Assembly: GCA_964401935.1 (NCBI GenBank) | Contig: CAYOAL010000029.1 | Span: forward strand, 14,867-78,866 | From: JAPYTK01 sp964401935 | Lineage (GTDB): Bacteria > Myxococcota_A > Polyangia > Polyangiales > Polyangiaceae | DNA: 64,000 nt | Reading direction: 5' to 3' | Shown here: positions 1 to 8,173 of the stretch, one piece after another | Layout: every line of letters starts with the position of its first letter | Position numbering within the stretch: position 1 is the first letter of the stretch | The notes under the pieces: generated by a model | Told to the model about the DNA's origin: nothing | Seen by the model: only the letters and a program-made list of their open reading frames with translations | The model's database searches: none | Program-made: the position numbers and the translations under genes

Positions 1-408
1 CAGCGCGGGGCGGCCGAGAGCGCGATCATCGCCGCGCTCGGCGAGATCGAAGGCGTCGCGGGGGTGTTCCCCGTGGAGGACGCCAAGACGTGGCGCGACG
101 ACCCGGATCCGACGAGACGGGCGGTCGGCCTCAGCGTCGCCGAATCCGTGCCCGGGGATCTGTACGTGCTCGCCAGCCGCGGCGCGGTCATCGACGAGAA
201 CCGTCCCCGAGGCAAAGGCACCACCCACGGCACGCAGTACGACTACGATCAACAGGTGCCCGTCATCTTCTTCGGCGAGGGCATCTCCCGCGCCCGACTC
301 CCCGACGTGCTCCCCCAGGAGCGGGTGGCCCCCACCATCAGCGCGCTGCTCGGCGTACCGCCGCCCAAAGGGGTGACCGCCGCCCCGCTCCCCGGCGCCA
401 GCCGCTAG
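1..408 (+). CDS. alkaline phosphatase superfamily protein, C-terminal part
   Basis: The frame is open from the first base, so only the last 135 residues are present and the start lies outside the window. The visible segment contains DLYVLASRGAVID, then GTTHGTQYDYDQQVPVIFFG, and closes with VAPTISALLGVPPP. The THG motif followed by an aromatic/acidic stretch and 'VPVIFFG' is the C-terminal signature of type I phosphodiesterase/alkaline phosphatase superfamily enzymes, where the His is a metal ligand. The product would be a metal-dependent phosphomonoesterase or phosphodiesterase, probably exported. The substrate cannot be read from this fragment. The stop is followed by about 250 bases without a supported gene. 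Confidence 0.8.
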   Translation, partial: QRGAAESAIIAALGEIEGVAGVFPVEDAKTWRDDPDPTRRAVGLSVAESVPGDLYVLASRGAVIDENRPRGKGTTHGTQYDYDQQVPVIFFGEGISRARLPDVLPQERVAPTISALLGVPPPKGVTAAPLPGASR

Positions 409-659
409 GCTGCCCGAGACCAACACTCCGAGCCACCCGCTCGGCTCTCGCGCCCCTGCTCCCCCGCCGCGAGCCCGTTCCAGGCGCGTCCGACGCACGG
501 TTCTACACCAAGGCCGCGGTCGTGAGCCCGTCATGTCAACTCACTCTGGAACGAAGACGACGGCGTGCGCTGATCCGCCGGCGCCCGTCGCCTGGAATCT
601 TGTGACGAGCGCAGTTTCAAGTATGCTCGCTCGATGCAGAGCCGGAGATCGCAGGCGGC
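409..659. other. intergenic, no supported gene
   Basis: Between the phosphatase stop and the signal-peptide ORF I see no convincing gene, repeat or terminator. The stretch around 598-635 is locally less GC-rich and could hold the promoter of the next gene, but I cannot identify -35 and -10 boxes with confidence. Confidence 0.4.
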
Positions 660-746
660 ATGAAGCGCAGGTGGCTCTCGCTGCAGGTGGGCGCGACGGT
701 GTGGGTCGTGGCCCTGTGGGCCTACTCGCCGGCCCACGCGCAGTGA
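660..746 (+). pseudogene. orphan signal-peptide ORF just upstream of the barrel-thioredoxin gene
   Basis: An ATG at 660 opens a 28-residue peptide beginning MKRRWLSL, with a hydrophobic core and ending SPAHAQ, which is a textbook Sec signal peptide with an AHA-type cleavage site. It stops at TGA (744), and a second in-frame TGA follows at 753. The downstream gene is in the same frame but has to begin after these stops (GTG 756) and then lacks a signal peptide. The simplest reading is that the two pieces were one gene and that indels or a sequencing error separate them. A frame with 'VNRLSDTQP' at 743-769 would bridge the gap if one base were gained before it and the frame restored after it. 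Confidence 0.55.
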
Positions 747-755
747 ACCGACTGA

Positions 756-2084
756 GTGACACCCAACCTTCCGGTCGGAGGGTCAGCCCTGGACGTCGAG
801 CTCGGTGCGCGGCGCGCCCTCCCCGAGGGGGTGACGCAAGTCGCGGCAGCGGCCGCCTACGCGCTCGCCGATCGCACGTTCGAGGGCGACGAAGAGGCCC
901 CTCCGTCGTTCGACTTGGACGACGACACGGTGCTCGAGTCGGTGGTGTTCTCGCTGATCGCGCGCCACCACTTCGGTGAGGGCTGGGCGGCCGACGTGGT
1001 GGTGCCCTCGGGTTTCGTCTCGCTCAGCGCCTCGAGCGGCGAGGCGCGACGGACCAGCGGCCTGGGAGACATCGAGGTGGGAGGTCGCTACGACTTCGCC
1101 GGGCTCTGGGGTGCGGGGGGCCTGTCCCCGAGCCTCACGCTCCGGCTCGCGACCGGTCTCCCCACCGGAGAGCGCGTGACGCTAGGGATCGGCACCGCCG
1201 TCCAGCCCACGACGCTGGGCCTCGGCACGGGCGCCTTCTCGTTCATCGGGGAGCTCCGCTACACCCAGTTCCTGCACCCCCGCTTCGCGCTGGCGCTGCC
1301 GCTCGGCGTGCGCCAGCCGTTGCACCGCATCGAGGCGGGTGGGATTCGGATCGCGCCGATCTCGCGGGCGGGGATCGAGCTGTTCGGCATCCCCACCGAG
1401 TGGCTCATGCTCCGCGCCGGCCTCGAGCACACCCACCGCGGCTACGATCACTCGAGCCTCGAAGGGCCGGTGCTCAACTCCGGCGGCGACTGGCTGCGGG
1501 CGCGGATCAACGCGGCCTTCCGCATCGGCCCGGTGACGCTGGGTGTCGGCGGTGGCGCGCCGATCTACATCGACGTGAACGGCCGGCAGGTGACGGAGCG
1601 CTTCTCACTCGACGGCACGCTCGCGATCACGTTGGGCGCAGCCGAGGAGGACGCGCACGAGCACGACCACGGCGACGAGCACGACCACGGCGACGTGCAC
1701 GACCACGGCGACGAGCACGACCACGGCGACGCACACGGCAAGGCAGGAGACGTTCGCGATATCGCGGTGGGAGGGAAGAGCTTCTCGCTCCCGGACGTGG
1801 TGGTGCCCGGTCGCATCACCGTGATCGACTTCTGGGCCACGTGGTGCCACCCCTGCGAGCACGTCGACGACGCGCTGCGCGACCTCGCGGCCGAACACGA
1901 CGAGCTGACGGTGCTGCGTGCCGAGGCGCCGGATCTCGACGCACCGATCGTGGACGCCCACCTCGGCGGACAGATCGCGCTCCCCACCGTGTGGCTCTTC
2001 GATCGCCAGGGCAAGCTCGTGCAGAAGCTCGAGGGCACCAACGAGGTCGAGGTGAAGAAGGCGGTCGGCGCGCTCCTCGACTGA
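756..2084 (+). CDS. outer-membrane beta-barrel fused to His-rich linker and thioredoxin-like domain
   Basis: Residues 1 to about 290 look like a transporter-type outer-membrane beta-barrel: alternating amphipathic strands rich in Gly and aromatic residues, for example GLGDIEVGGRYDFAGLW and GVGGGAPIYIDVNGRQ. Residues about 299-328 form a linker of repeated HDHGDE units, a likely metal-binding tract. Residues about 335-442 form a thioredoxin/TlpA-like fold with 'FWATWCHPC' (Cys364 and Cys367), a late cis-Pro segment 'IALPTVWLF' and a normal C-terminal helix. The redox-active CxxC suggests thiol-disulfide chemistry in the envelope; metal handling is inference from the His tract. The GTG start at 756 leaves no signal peptide. 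A detached one lies at 660-746, so the annotated N-terminus is suspect. The gene is convergent with phoU and is followed by a duplicated 130-bp repeat. Confidence 0.75.
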   Translation: MTPNLPVGGSALDVELGARRALPEGVTQVAAAAAYALADRTFEGDEEAPPSFDLDDDTVLESVVFSLIARHHFGEGWAADVVVPSGFVSLSASSGEARRTSGLGDIEVGGRYDFAGLWGAGGLSPSLTLRLATGLPTGERVTLGIGTAVQPTTLGLGTGAFSFIGELRYTQFLHPRFALALPLGVRQPLHRIEAGGIRIAPISRAGIELFGIPTEWLMLRAGLEHTHRGYDHSSLEGPVLNSGGDWLRARINAAFRIGPVTLGVGGGAPIYIDVNGRQVTERFSLDGTLAITLGAAEEDAHEHDHGDEHDHGDVHDHGDEHDHGDAHGKAGDVRDIAVGGKSFSLPDVVVPGRITVIDFWATWCHPCEHVDDALRDLAAEHDELTVLRAEAPDLDAPIVDAHLGGQIALPTVWLFDRQGKLVQKLEGTNEVEVKKAVGALLD

Positions 2085-2090
2085 AGAGCC

Positions 2091-2345
2091 GACCGGAAAA
2101 GACCGGGCTCTCGCGAAGCGCGCTCGGGTGTTGGGGCCCCGAGCGCAACGCGGTGGGTGGGGGACCCGCGCGCAGCGTGGGGGGAGGGTGCGGCAGCACC
2201 CTCCAGGAAACTGAAGGCCTGACCGGAAAAGAGAGGGGCTCTCACGAAAGCGCGCTTGGGTGTTGGGGCCCCACGCGCAACACGGTGGGAGGGGGGACCC
2301 GCGCGCAGCGTGGGGGGAGGGTGCGGCAGCACCCTCCAGCAACTG
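2091..2345 (+). repeat. two tandem copies of a dispersed 3'-flanking repeat (130-bp period)
   Basis: Copy A starts at 2091 and copy B at 2221, both with GACCGGAAAA. They share blocks GGGTGTTGGGGCCCC, CGCAACRCGGTGGG and CCCGCGCGCAGCGTGGGGGG. Both end in a perfect hairpin with a 9-bp stem, GGAGGGTGC/GCACCCTCC, and loop GGCA (2183-2204 and 2316-2337). Related copies lie at 45652-45830 and, on the minus strand, at 60521-60640, each just downstream of a gene in its sense direction. The hairpins may end transcription between the convergent barrel-thioredoxin gene and phoU, but no U-tract follows them. Confidence 0.85.
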
Positions 2346-2360
2346 AGCGCCGCGAGACGC

Positions 2361-3062
2361 TCAGCTCCGCTTCGCGGGGAGCGGGGCGCGCCTCCCGATG
2401 TGTCGCACGTCCTGTCCCTCGGTCATGAAGATCACCTGCTCGGCGATGTTGGTGGCGTGGTCGGCCATGCGCTCGAGCCACTTGGCCACCGACTGGATGT
2501 GGATCCCGCGGGCGATGCTGTCGCCATCCGAGCGCATCGCGTCGAGCACCTCGGTGAACACGCGCCCGTAGAGCGCATCGACGTCGTCGTCCACGTGAAT
2601 GACGGCGCGCGCCTTGTCGGGGGAGCGCTCCACGAAGGCGTCGATCGCGTCGCGCACCATCGACTGCACCACATCCGCCATCCGATGGATGTCTTCGTAC
2701 GACCGGAGCGGCGGGTGCTGCGACAGATCGATGGCCCGCTCGCAGATGTTCACCGCGAGATCGCCGATCCGCTCCAGATCGGTCACCATCTTGAGCGACA
2801 GGGCCACGAAGCGCAGCTCCGACTCGTCGAGCTCCTCGGCGGCGAGCACGTGCATGCACAGCTGATCGGTGTCTACCTCCGACGTGTTGACCTTGGCATC
2901 GAGCTCGATGGTCCGCCGTGCGAGCTCACGGTCTTGGTGACTCAGCGCGCGCACGGAGGCGGCGATCATCTGCTCGACGTAGCCGGCCATCAGGAGGAGC
3001 CGTCGCCGCACCTCCGTGAGCGCGCTGCCCGCGGTGCCGAGTCGCACTGCCGTGTCCGCCAC
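2361..3062 (-). CDS. phoU: phosphate signalling/transport regulator PhoU
   Basis: A 233-residue protein, the usual PhoU length, made of two similar three-helix bundles. Each PhoU repeat carries the metal-binding E(D)xxxD-type signature: 'DLERIGDLAVNICERA' in the first half and 'WLERMADHATNIAEQVIFM' in the second. PhoU links the Pst phosphate transporter to the PhoR/PhoB system and restrains phosphate uptake. I chose the GTG at 3062, which gives the family length and has GGAG about 10 bases upstream; the frame is open further upstream but that extension is low-complexity. No pst genes are visible here. An OmpR-type regulator and kinase lie 1.8 kb away on the other strand, and whether they are PhoB/PhoR is not shown by the sequence. 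Confidence 0.93.
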   Translation of the reverse strand: MADTAVRLGTAGSALTEVRRRLLLMAGYVEQMIAASVRALSHQDRELARRTIELDAKVNTSEVDTDQLCMHVLAAEELDESELRFVALSLKMVTDLERIGDLAVNICERAIDLSQHPPLRSYEDIHRMADVVQSMVRDAIDAFVERSPDKARAVIHVDDDVDALYGRVFTEVLDAMRSDGDSIARGIHIQSVAKWLERMADHATNIAEQVIFMTEGQDVRHIGRRAPLPAKRS

Positions 3063-3324
3063 TGTGTCCGTTTCTCCGCGTCCGACGTTATCGGGTATCG
3101 TGGGCCAAGGGATCCGGAGTTGCAACACTGCGCTCCGGCGAGCCGACGCGAGCTGCGCTGCGCCGAGCCTCTCCGATCTATCCACTGTCGCGGTGACGCG
3201 CCCGTGACGGCCGTGTGAAAACAAGCTCTTGCGGTGCGATTGCGGTCGGCGCGAGCGTCGCGATCCTGCGCACTGCCGGATGACCACGTGAAAACGAGGG
3301 GATGGCGTGTTAACACGGGTCGTC

Positions 3325-4651
3325 ATGCGTCGGCTCTTCCTCGCGCTCGCCTTCGCGCTGCTGTCGGTGGCGCAGCCGCCGCTCGCGGCGCCGGCGGAGG
3401 CGGGCGAGCCGAAGGTGCGCATCCACCGCGTGGCGCGCGGCAACACGCTGGGCAAGCTCGCCAAGCGCTACGCGATCACGGTCGAGGCGCTCTCCTACGC
3501 CAACGACCTCGCGAAGGACGACGCGATCCAGATCGGCCAGGAGCTGCTCGTTCCTCCCAAGAGCGACGAGGGCGGTAAGGAGACGCGCAAGCTCCTGGAG
3601 AAGCGGCGCGCCGAAGCGAAAGACGCCGAGAAGCGCAAGCAGGACGCCAAGAAGCNNNNNNNNNNNNNNNNNNNNNNNNNNNNNNNNNNNNNNNNNNNNN
3701 NNNNNNNNNNNNNNNNNNNNNNNNNNNNNNNNNNNNNNNNNNNNNNNNNNNNNNNGAAAGCAGGACGCCAAGCGAAAGCAGGACGCCAAGCGAAAGCAGG
3801 ACGCCAAGCGAAAGCAGGACGCCAAGCGGAAGCAGGGCAGCCAGAGCGGCGACAAGGGCAGCCAGAAGGGGAAACAGGGCGCCTCCAAGGGCTCGACGGA
3901 GCCCGCCTGGCACAAGGTGCTGAAGGGCCAGAACCTCGGGAGCATCGCCCGCCGGCACAAGACCACCGTCGCCGCGATCGTCCACGCCAACGATATCCAG
4001 AAGAAGGAGCCCATCCACCCCGGTCAGATGCTCATCATCCCACCTCCCGACGACGAGGACGGCGCCCTCACGCGCACGATCTACGACGCGCGGGACGGCG
4101 AGCCGCCGGTGGAGGAGGAGAAGAAGACGGCGAAGGACAAGGGGGCCTCGGACTGGACCAAGTATCGCAAGCGCCCCGACAAGAAGGGCTACATCAACAT
4201 CGTCGGTCGCAAGGGACGCGAGTTCAAAGGCTACCTCGTGAACCACAAGCGCCAGGTGGTGACCAAGGCCAAGGAGGCGATGAAGCGGGTGCTCGCCACC
4301 GCAGACGGCGAGGAGATCGACATCGATCTGCGCCTCTTGCGACTGCTCGCCGACGCGAGCGACACGTTCGGCGGGCGACCCATCCGCATCGTGAGCGGCT
4401 ACCGCCTCGGCGCCACCTCCGCCAAGTCGCGCCACCGTCATGGGCAGGCCATCGACTTCGTGATCGTCGGCGTGCCCAACACCGCCCTCCGCGACTACCT
4501 CAAGACCCTCGACGACGTGGGGGTCGGCTACTACCCGAACTCGAGCTTCGTGCACCTCGACGTGCGCACGCAGTGGACCTACTGGGTCGACTACTCCGGT
4601 CCAGGGCAGCGGCCACGTTACGGCGGCTTCTGGACCCGCCGCTCCAAGTAG
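3325..4651 (+). CDS. double-LysM, M15-like (DUF882) peptidoglycan peptidase, interrupted by an assembly gap
   Basis: The ATG at 3325 starts a signal peptide (MRRLFLALAFALLSV, cleavage near APAEA). A first LysM motif follows ('VARGNTLGKLAKRYAITVEALSYAND'-type segment, roughly residues 35-80), then a Lys/Gln/Asp-rich linker of KRKQDA repeats. The linker contains 100 Ns (3656-3755), and the frame before the gap does not match the frame after it, so gap size is nominal. After the gap come more KRKQDA units, a second LysM (about 3915-4045, 'VLKGQNLGSIARRHKTT'), and a C-terminal domain with 'RIVSGYR', 'SRHRHGQAIDF' and 'FVHLDVR'. Those motifs carry the Zn ligands (H, D, H) of the M15/DUF882 family. 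The role would be periplasmic peptidoglycan binding and cleavage. The true protein length is unknown because of the gap. Confidence 0.88.
3656..3755. other. assembly gap (100 N) inside an 18-bp tandem repeat
   Basis: Exactly 100 Ns are flanked on both sides by the same 18-bp unit encoding KRKQDA (partial copy before; four copies at 3756-3830 after). The real copy number is undetermined. Confidence 0.97.
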
Positions 4652-4915
4652 CCTGCCCCCCTGGCTACCCACGCGCGCTGTTCACCACCGTGTTCGCCGC
4701 GGGCCGCGTGCCGGGGTGGTGCGCGCATGCCGAGGAGCAGCGCCGCACCGGCCGCCTGCTGCGACCACGCGCCCGCTACGTGGCCCCCCCGCCGCCCGAC
4801 CTCGCCCCGGGACGGTCGTGGGTGCGGAGGCGACTTCACGTTTGTTCACATCAAGGCAACGTGCGCGACACGCCGGTGCCGCCATCATCGGGGTCTGATA
4901 CTGTCTGCTCAGCCG

Positions 4916-5626
4916 ATGGCCGCCCCGACGACACGCGTGTTGCTCGTGGAAGACGACGAGCGCCTCGCCACCCTCACCGCCGAATACCTGGAGGGTCACG
5001 GCCTCGGGGTGACCCGCGTCGCGCGCGGCGATCGCGGCCTGTCGGAGGCCCTCGCGCAGCGCTTCGACTGCGTGCTGCTCGACGTGATGCTCCCCGGGCT
5101 CGACGGCATCGAGCTGTGCCGACAGCTGCGCCAGCAGAGCGACGTCCCCATCATCATGATCACCGCGCGCGGGGAGGAGGCCGACCGCGTGCTCGGCCTC
5201 GAGCTCGGTGCCGACGACTACCTCTCGAAGCCGTTCTCGCCGCGCGAGCTCCTCGCGCGGATCCGCGCGCTGGTGCGGCGGGCCCGCGGCAAGGTTGGTC
5301 CCACCACGCGCACCCTCGCCGCCGGCGATCTCGTCCTCGATCCGGCCGCGCGGCGAGCCACCCTCGGCGCCGAGGAGCTCGATCTGACGAGCTACGAGTT
5401 CTCGCTGCTCTACGTGTTGGTCGAGCGCGCAGGCCGCGTGCTCAGCCGTGAGCAGCTCATGGAGCTCGCCCGTGGCTCGGCGGAGGACGCCTTCGACCGC
5501 TCCATCGACGTCCACGTCTCGCGCCTACGCCAGAAGCTCGGCGATGACTCACGGCGACCGCGGCGCATCAAGACCGTGCGGGGCGTGGGCTACCAGTACG
5601 TGGCCGACGACCGAGAGCCGAGCTGA
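4916..5626 (+). CDS. OmpR/PhoB-family response regulator
   Basis: A 236-residue two-domain regulator. The receiver (residues about 6-118) has acidic pocket E12-D13-D14, phospho-acceptor D56 in 'VLLDVMLPG', the T/S position in 'MITARG', and the conserved Lys in 'YLSKPFSPREL'. The winged-helix DNA-binding domain (about 135-232) includes 'LTSYEFSLLYVLVERAGRVLSREQL'-type helices and ends 'IKTVRGVGYQYV'. I chose the ATG at 4916, which places the receiver at the N-terminus; longer upstream frames are low-complexity. The stop is two bases before the start of the sensor kinase, so the two form an operon and very likely a cognate pair. Confidence 0.93.
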   Translation: MAAPTTRVLLVEDDERLATLTAEYLEGHGLGVTRVARGDRGLSEALAQRFDCVLLDVMLPGLDGIELCRQLRQQSDVPIIMITARGEEADRVLGLELGADDYLSKPFSPRELLARIRALVRRARGKVGPTTRTLAAGDLVLDPAARRATLGAEELDLTSYEFSLLYVLVERAGRVLSREQLMELARGSAEDAFDRSIDVHVSRLRQKLGDDSRRPRRIKTVRGVGYQYVADDREPS

Positions 5627-5628
5627 GC

Positions 5629-6993
5629 ATGGTGCGACGTCGCGACCGCTGCCGCCGCCGACGCCACGGGCGGCACCATGGGCGAGGTCCACGACGGCTC
5701 TTCTTTCGGGTGTACCTCTACGGCCTGCTCCTGCTCGTCGCCGTCACCGTGGGGGTCGGCGCCGCCAACTTGCTGGTGAGCTCTCGCGCGCCATGGTCGT
5801 TCCCCAACGTGGCCGGCCTCATCGATGAGGAGCTCACCCCCATCCTCGATCGGTCCGAGGAGCTCGAGCAGAAGCTCGATCGCCTCCATCGCGCGTTCAG
5901 CGCGGATCTGGCCGTCTACGAGGGGTCGGGCCGGCTCCTCGCCGCGGCCGGGACCGCCCCCTCGGCCCTCGACGAGGTGCCCTCGCGGCCCTTCTGGCGC
6001 CGCTCCGTCGCGGCGGTGCCTCTCGGCGGCGGCCGCGCCTATGCGGTGGCCCACTTCCCCTGGCAGCGGCACCGATGGGCCTGGGTGCTCCTCCCCCTCG
6101 TGGTCCTCGTGGTGCTCGCCATCGTGTCGGCGCCGCTCGCGCGGAACCTCGTGCGACCGATCGAGCGCATCACTCAGGCCGCGCGGGCGCTCGGCGACGG
6201 AGACCTCGACGCCCGCAGCGGCGTGGTTCGGCGCGACGAGGTGGGCGACCTCGCGGCCGCCTTCGACGACATGGCGGCGCGCCTGAAGCGGCTGGTGACG
6301 GGTGAGAAAGAGCTCCGCGCCAACGTGTCCCACGAGCTCCGCACGCCGCTCGCGCGGATGCGCGTCGCGCTCGAGATCGCAGAGGAGAGCGCACACAACC
6401 CGCACACCCTGGAGAAACACCTGCGCGGGATCCGCGGCGATATCGAGGAGCTCGAGGATCTCGTGGATCAGATCCTGATCTCGGCGCGGCTCGATCTCGC
6501 GGGCGATGACGAGCTCGGCCTACGCAAGAGCCCAACCCCGGTGCGTTCCCTCGTCGAGGCGTCGGCGAAGCGCTTCCGAGAGCTCCACGGCGAGCATCGC
6601 CTCGAGGTGAGCGCGGGCGCCGACGTGACCGTGGACGCGGATCCGAAGCTCGTGCGGCGCGTGATCGACAATCTCCTCGAGAACTCCGCCAAGTACGCCG
6701 ACCCCGAGCAAGGGCCGGTGACGCTCGAGATCCACGCGACCGCGAGCGACGTGACGGTGACGGTGAGCGACCGCGGTGTCGGTGTCGCCCCCGACGATCT
6801 GGACCGCCTCTTCGAGCCGTTCTTTCGCGCGACCGTCGCGCGTACGGGGGAGAGCAAAGGCGTGGGCCTCGGCTTGAGCTTCTGCAAGCGCGTCGTCGAG
6901 GCGCACCAAGGCCGCATCGGCGCCGAGCGGAGGCCCGAGGGGGGACTCCGCGTGCGCTTCACCCTCCCCTCTGGCGATCCCGACGCTGGGTAG
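5629..6993 (+). CDS. HAMP-domain sensor histidine kinase
   Basis: 454 residues. An Arg-rich N-terminus precedes the first membrane segment (about 24-45, YLYGLLLLVAVTVGVGAANLL). A periplasmic sensor loop follows, then a second segment (about 152-172, VLLPLVVLVVLAIVSAPLA), a HAMP linker ('LVRPIERITQAARALGDGDL'), and the dimerisation/phosphotransfer helix with H235 in 'NVSHELRTPLARM'. The ATPase domain shows N-box 'DNLLENSAKYA', G1 'VSDRGVGVAP' and G2 'GVGLGLSFCKRVVEAH'. It would autophosphorylate and pass phosphate to the upstream OmpR-type regulator. The ligand is unknown. The ATG lies directly after the regulator's stop, implying translational coupling. Confidence 0.93.
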   Translation: MVRRRDRCRRRRHGRHHGRGPRRLFFRVYLYGLLLLVAVTVGVGAANLLVSSRAPWSFPNVAGLIDEELTPILDRSEELEQKLDRLHRAFSADLAVYEGSGRLLAAAGTAPSALDEVPSRPFWRRSVAAVPLGGGRAYAVAHFPWQRHRWAWVLLPLVVLVVLAIVSAPLARNLVRPIERITQAARALGDGDLDARSGVVRRDEVGDLAAAFDDMAARLKRLVTGEKELRANVSHELRTPLARMRVALEIAEESAHNPHTLEKHLRGIRGDIEELEDLVDQILISARLDLAGDDELGLRKSPTPVRSLVEASAKRFRELHGEHRLEVSAGADVTVDADPKLVRRVIDNLLENSAKYADPEQGPVTLEIHATASDVTVTVSDRGVGVAPDDLDRLFEPFFRATVARTGESKGVGLGLSFCKRVVEAHQGRIGAERRPEGGLRVRFTLPSGDPDAG

Positions 6994-7210
6994 CGACCTC
7001 CCAGTGGCCGATCGGCACGAGGCGAGCGCTCACCCGGATGGGCTCTGGCTGCGCACGAAGGTGTCGTAGCCGAGCCCGCCCGCCGCGTAGAGCCCGAGCA
7101 GCTCCGAGCGGCAAGCGGCTGGTCACGCCCCCATGAGAGGGTCGCTTGGTCTCCGGGCGGGCCTTGGCCTCGCCACACTTGGCGCAGAGTCGCTGCAGCG
7201 CGACCGCGTC

Positions 7211-8173
7211 TCAGGACGAGCTGGCGAAGAGAGCGCGCACCACCGCCTCGGGGTGCGCCTCCCCTCGCAGGATGTCGGCCAAGGCGAAGAAGATGTTGCA
7301 CTTCAAACCCTCGCGCGCCGCAAACCGCGCGATGCGCGGCACCAGCTCCACCGCCTCCACCCGCAGCCGCGCCACCTTCTGCGCGTGCTCCAGCGAGGCG
7401 CCGCTCGCGAGCTCGCGGCCCACCACCACCTCCGGACGATCGGGGAGGGCCATCGAAGCGAGCAGATCGCCGTAGCCGCCGAGCCCGTAGAACGTGCGTG
7501 GATCGGCGCCCGCCGCCGAAGCGATGGCTGCCGCCTCGTCCACGGCCCGCGAGATCAACGCTGCCAACAAGCCAGGCGACACGTCGGCACGCGCCTGGAC
7601 GTAGCCCACCCCAATCGACAAGCAACCCACGAGCGCAGACGCCCACTCGAGCCCTCGCAGATCGGAGGTCGTGTGGATCTGAAGCCAGTCGCTCTGCAGC
7701 CCACGCACCACCGCCTTCTTCACGTCGGGATAGGCGGAGGCCACCACCATCGCGGAGGGACGCCCCTGATTGAGCTCGTCGGCTTGTACCGGCCCTCCCA
7801 GCGCTCCCAGGCGTCGCGCCGGCGTCTCCTCGCCAAGGATCTGGGAGATGGTGGAGAGCTCGTCCCCGCTCAACCCCCGGATGCCGTGCACCACGAGGTG
7901 GGCGCCGGTGAGGAAGTCGCCGAGCTTGCGCGCGATCGCACGCGCGAGCTTGGATGGCACCGCCAGCACGATGAGCGGGCTCTCGGCGAGCTCCTCCATG
8001 CTCGTCGTGACGTGGATGCCCCCCACGTCGCTGTCTTGATGCCGGCGCGACAGGAGGCTGGTGTGCGAGCCCGCGCGACGCGCCGCCCGCGCGAGCGACA
8101 GGCCCCAGGGGCCACCCCCCAGGATGCCGACCCGTGGGATGCCAGCGTCGGACGCTCCATTCGATGGGCTCAT
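7211..8173 (-). CDS. gpsA: NAD(P)H-dependent glycerol-3-phosphate dehydrogenase
   Basis: 320 residues, close to the family's usual 330. The N-terminal Rossmann fold has 'VGILGGGPWGLSLARAA' (residues about 15-30). The C-terminal helical domain carries 'ASALVGCLSIGVGYVQA', 'FYGLGGYGDLLAS' and 'GLKCNIFFALADILRG', matching GpsA signatures although the central region is divergent. The enzyme reduces dihydroxyacetone phosphate to sn-glycerol-3-phosphate for phospholipid synthesis in the cytoplasm. The ATG at 8173 overlaps the stop of the upstream acyltransferase gene by four bases (ATGA), so the two are translationally coupled and supply consecutive steps. Sequence downstream (6994-7210) reads like decayed coding DNA but I cannot assign it. 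Confidence 0.85.
   Translation of the reverse strand: MSPSNGASDAGIPRVGILGGGPWGLSLARAARRAGSHTSLLSRRHQDSDVGGIHVTTSMEELAESPLIVLAVPSKLARAIARKLGDFLTGAHLVVHGIRGLSGDELSTISQILGEETPARRLGALGGPVQADELNQGRPSAMVVASAYPDVKKAVVRGLQSDWLQIHTTSDLRGLEWASALVGCLSIGVGYVQARADVSPGLLAALISRAVDEAAAIASAAGADPRTFYGLGGYGDLLASMALPDRPEVVVGRELASGASLEHAQKVARLRVEAVELVPRIARFAAREGLKCNIFFALADILRGEAHPEAVVRALFASSS

Noticed and set aside
744..755. Selenocysteine or stop readthrough at the TGA codons after the signal peptide
   Set aside because: Two TGAs in four codons and no SECIS-like element; a frameshift or sequence error is simpler.
2091..2345. A small protein family encoded by the dispersed repeat
   Set aside because: Repeat-frame peptides are open on the minus strand but show no protein character, and the copy at 60521 does not keep the frame. 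A DNA/RNA element is a better fit.
6994..7210. A gene remnant between the kinase and gpsA
   Set aside because: Frames show short protein-like pieces on the minus strand (e.g. ELLGLYAAGGLGYDTF), but they are too short and broken to assign.
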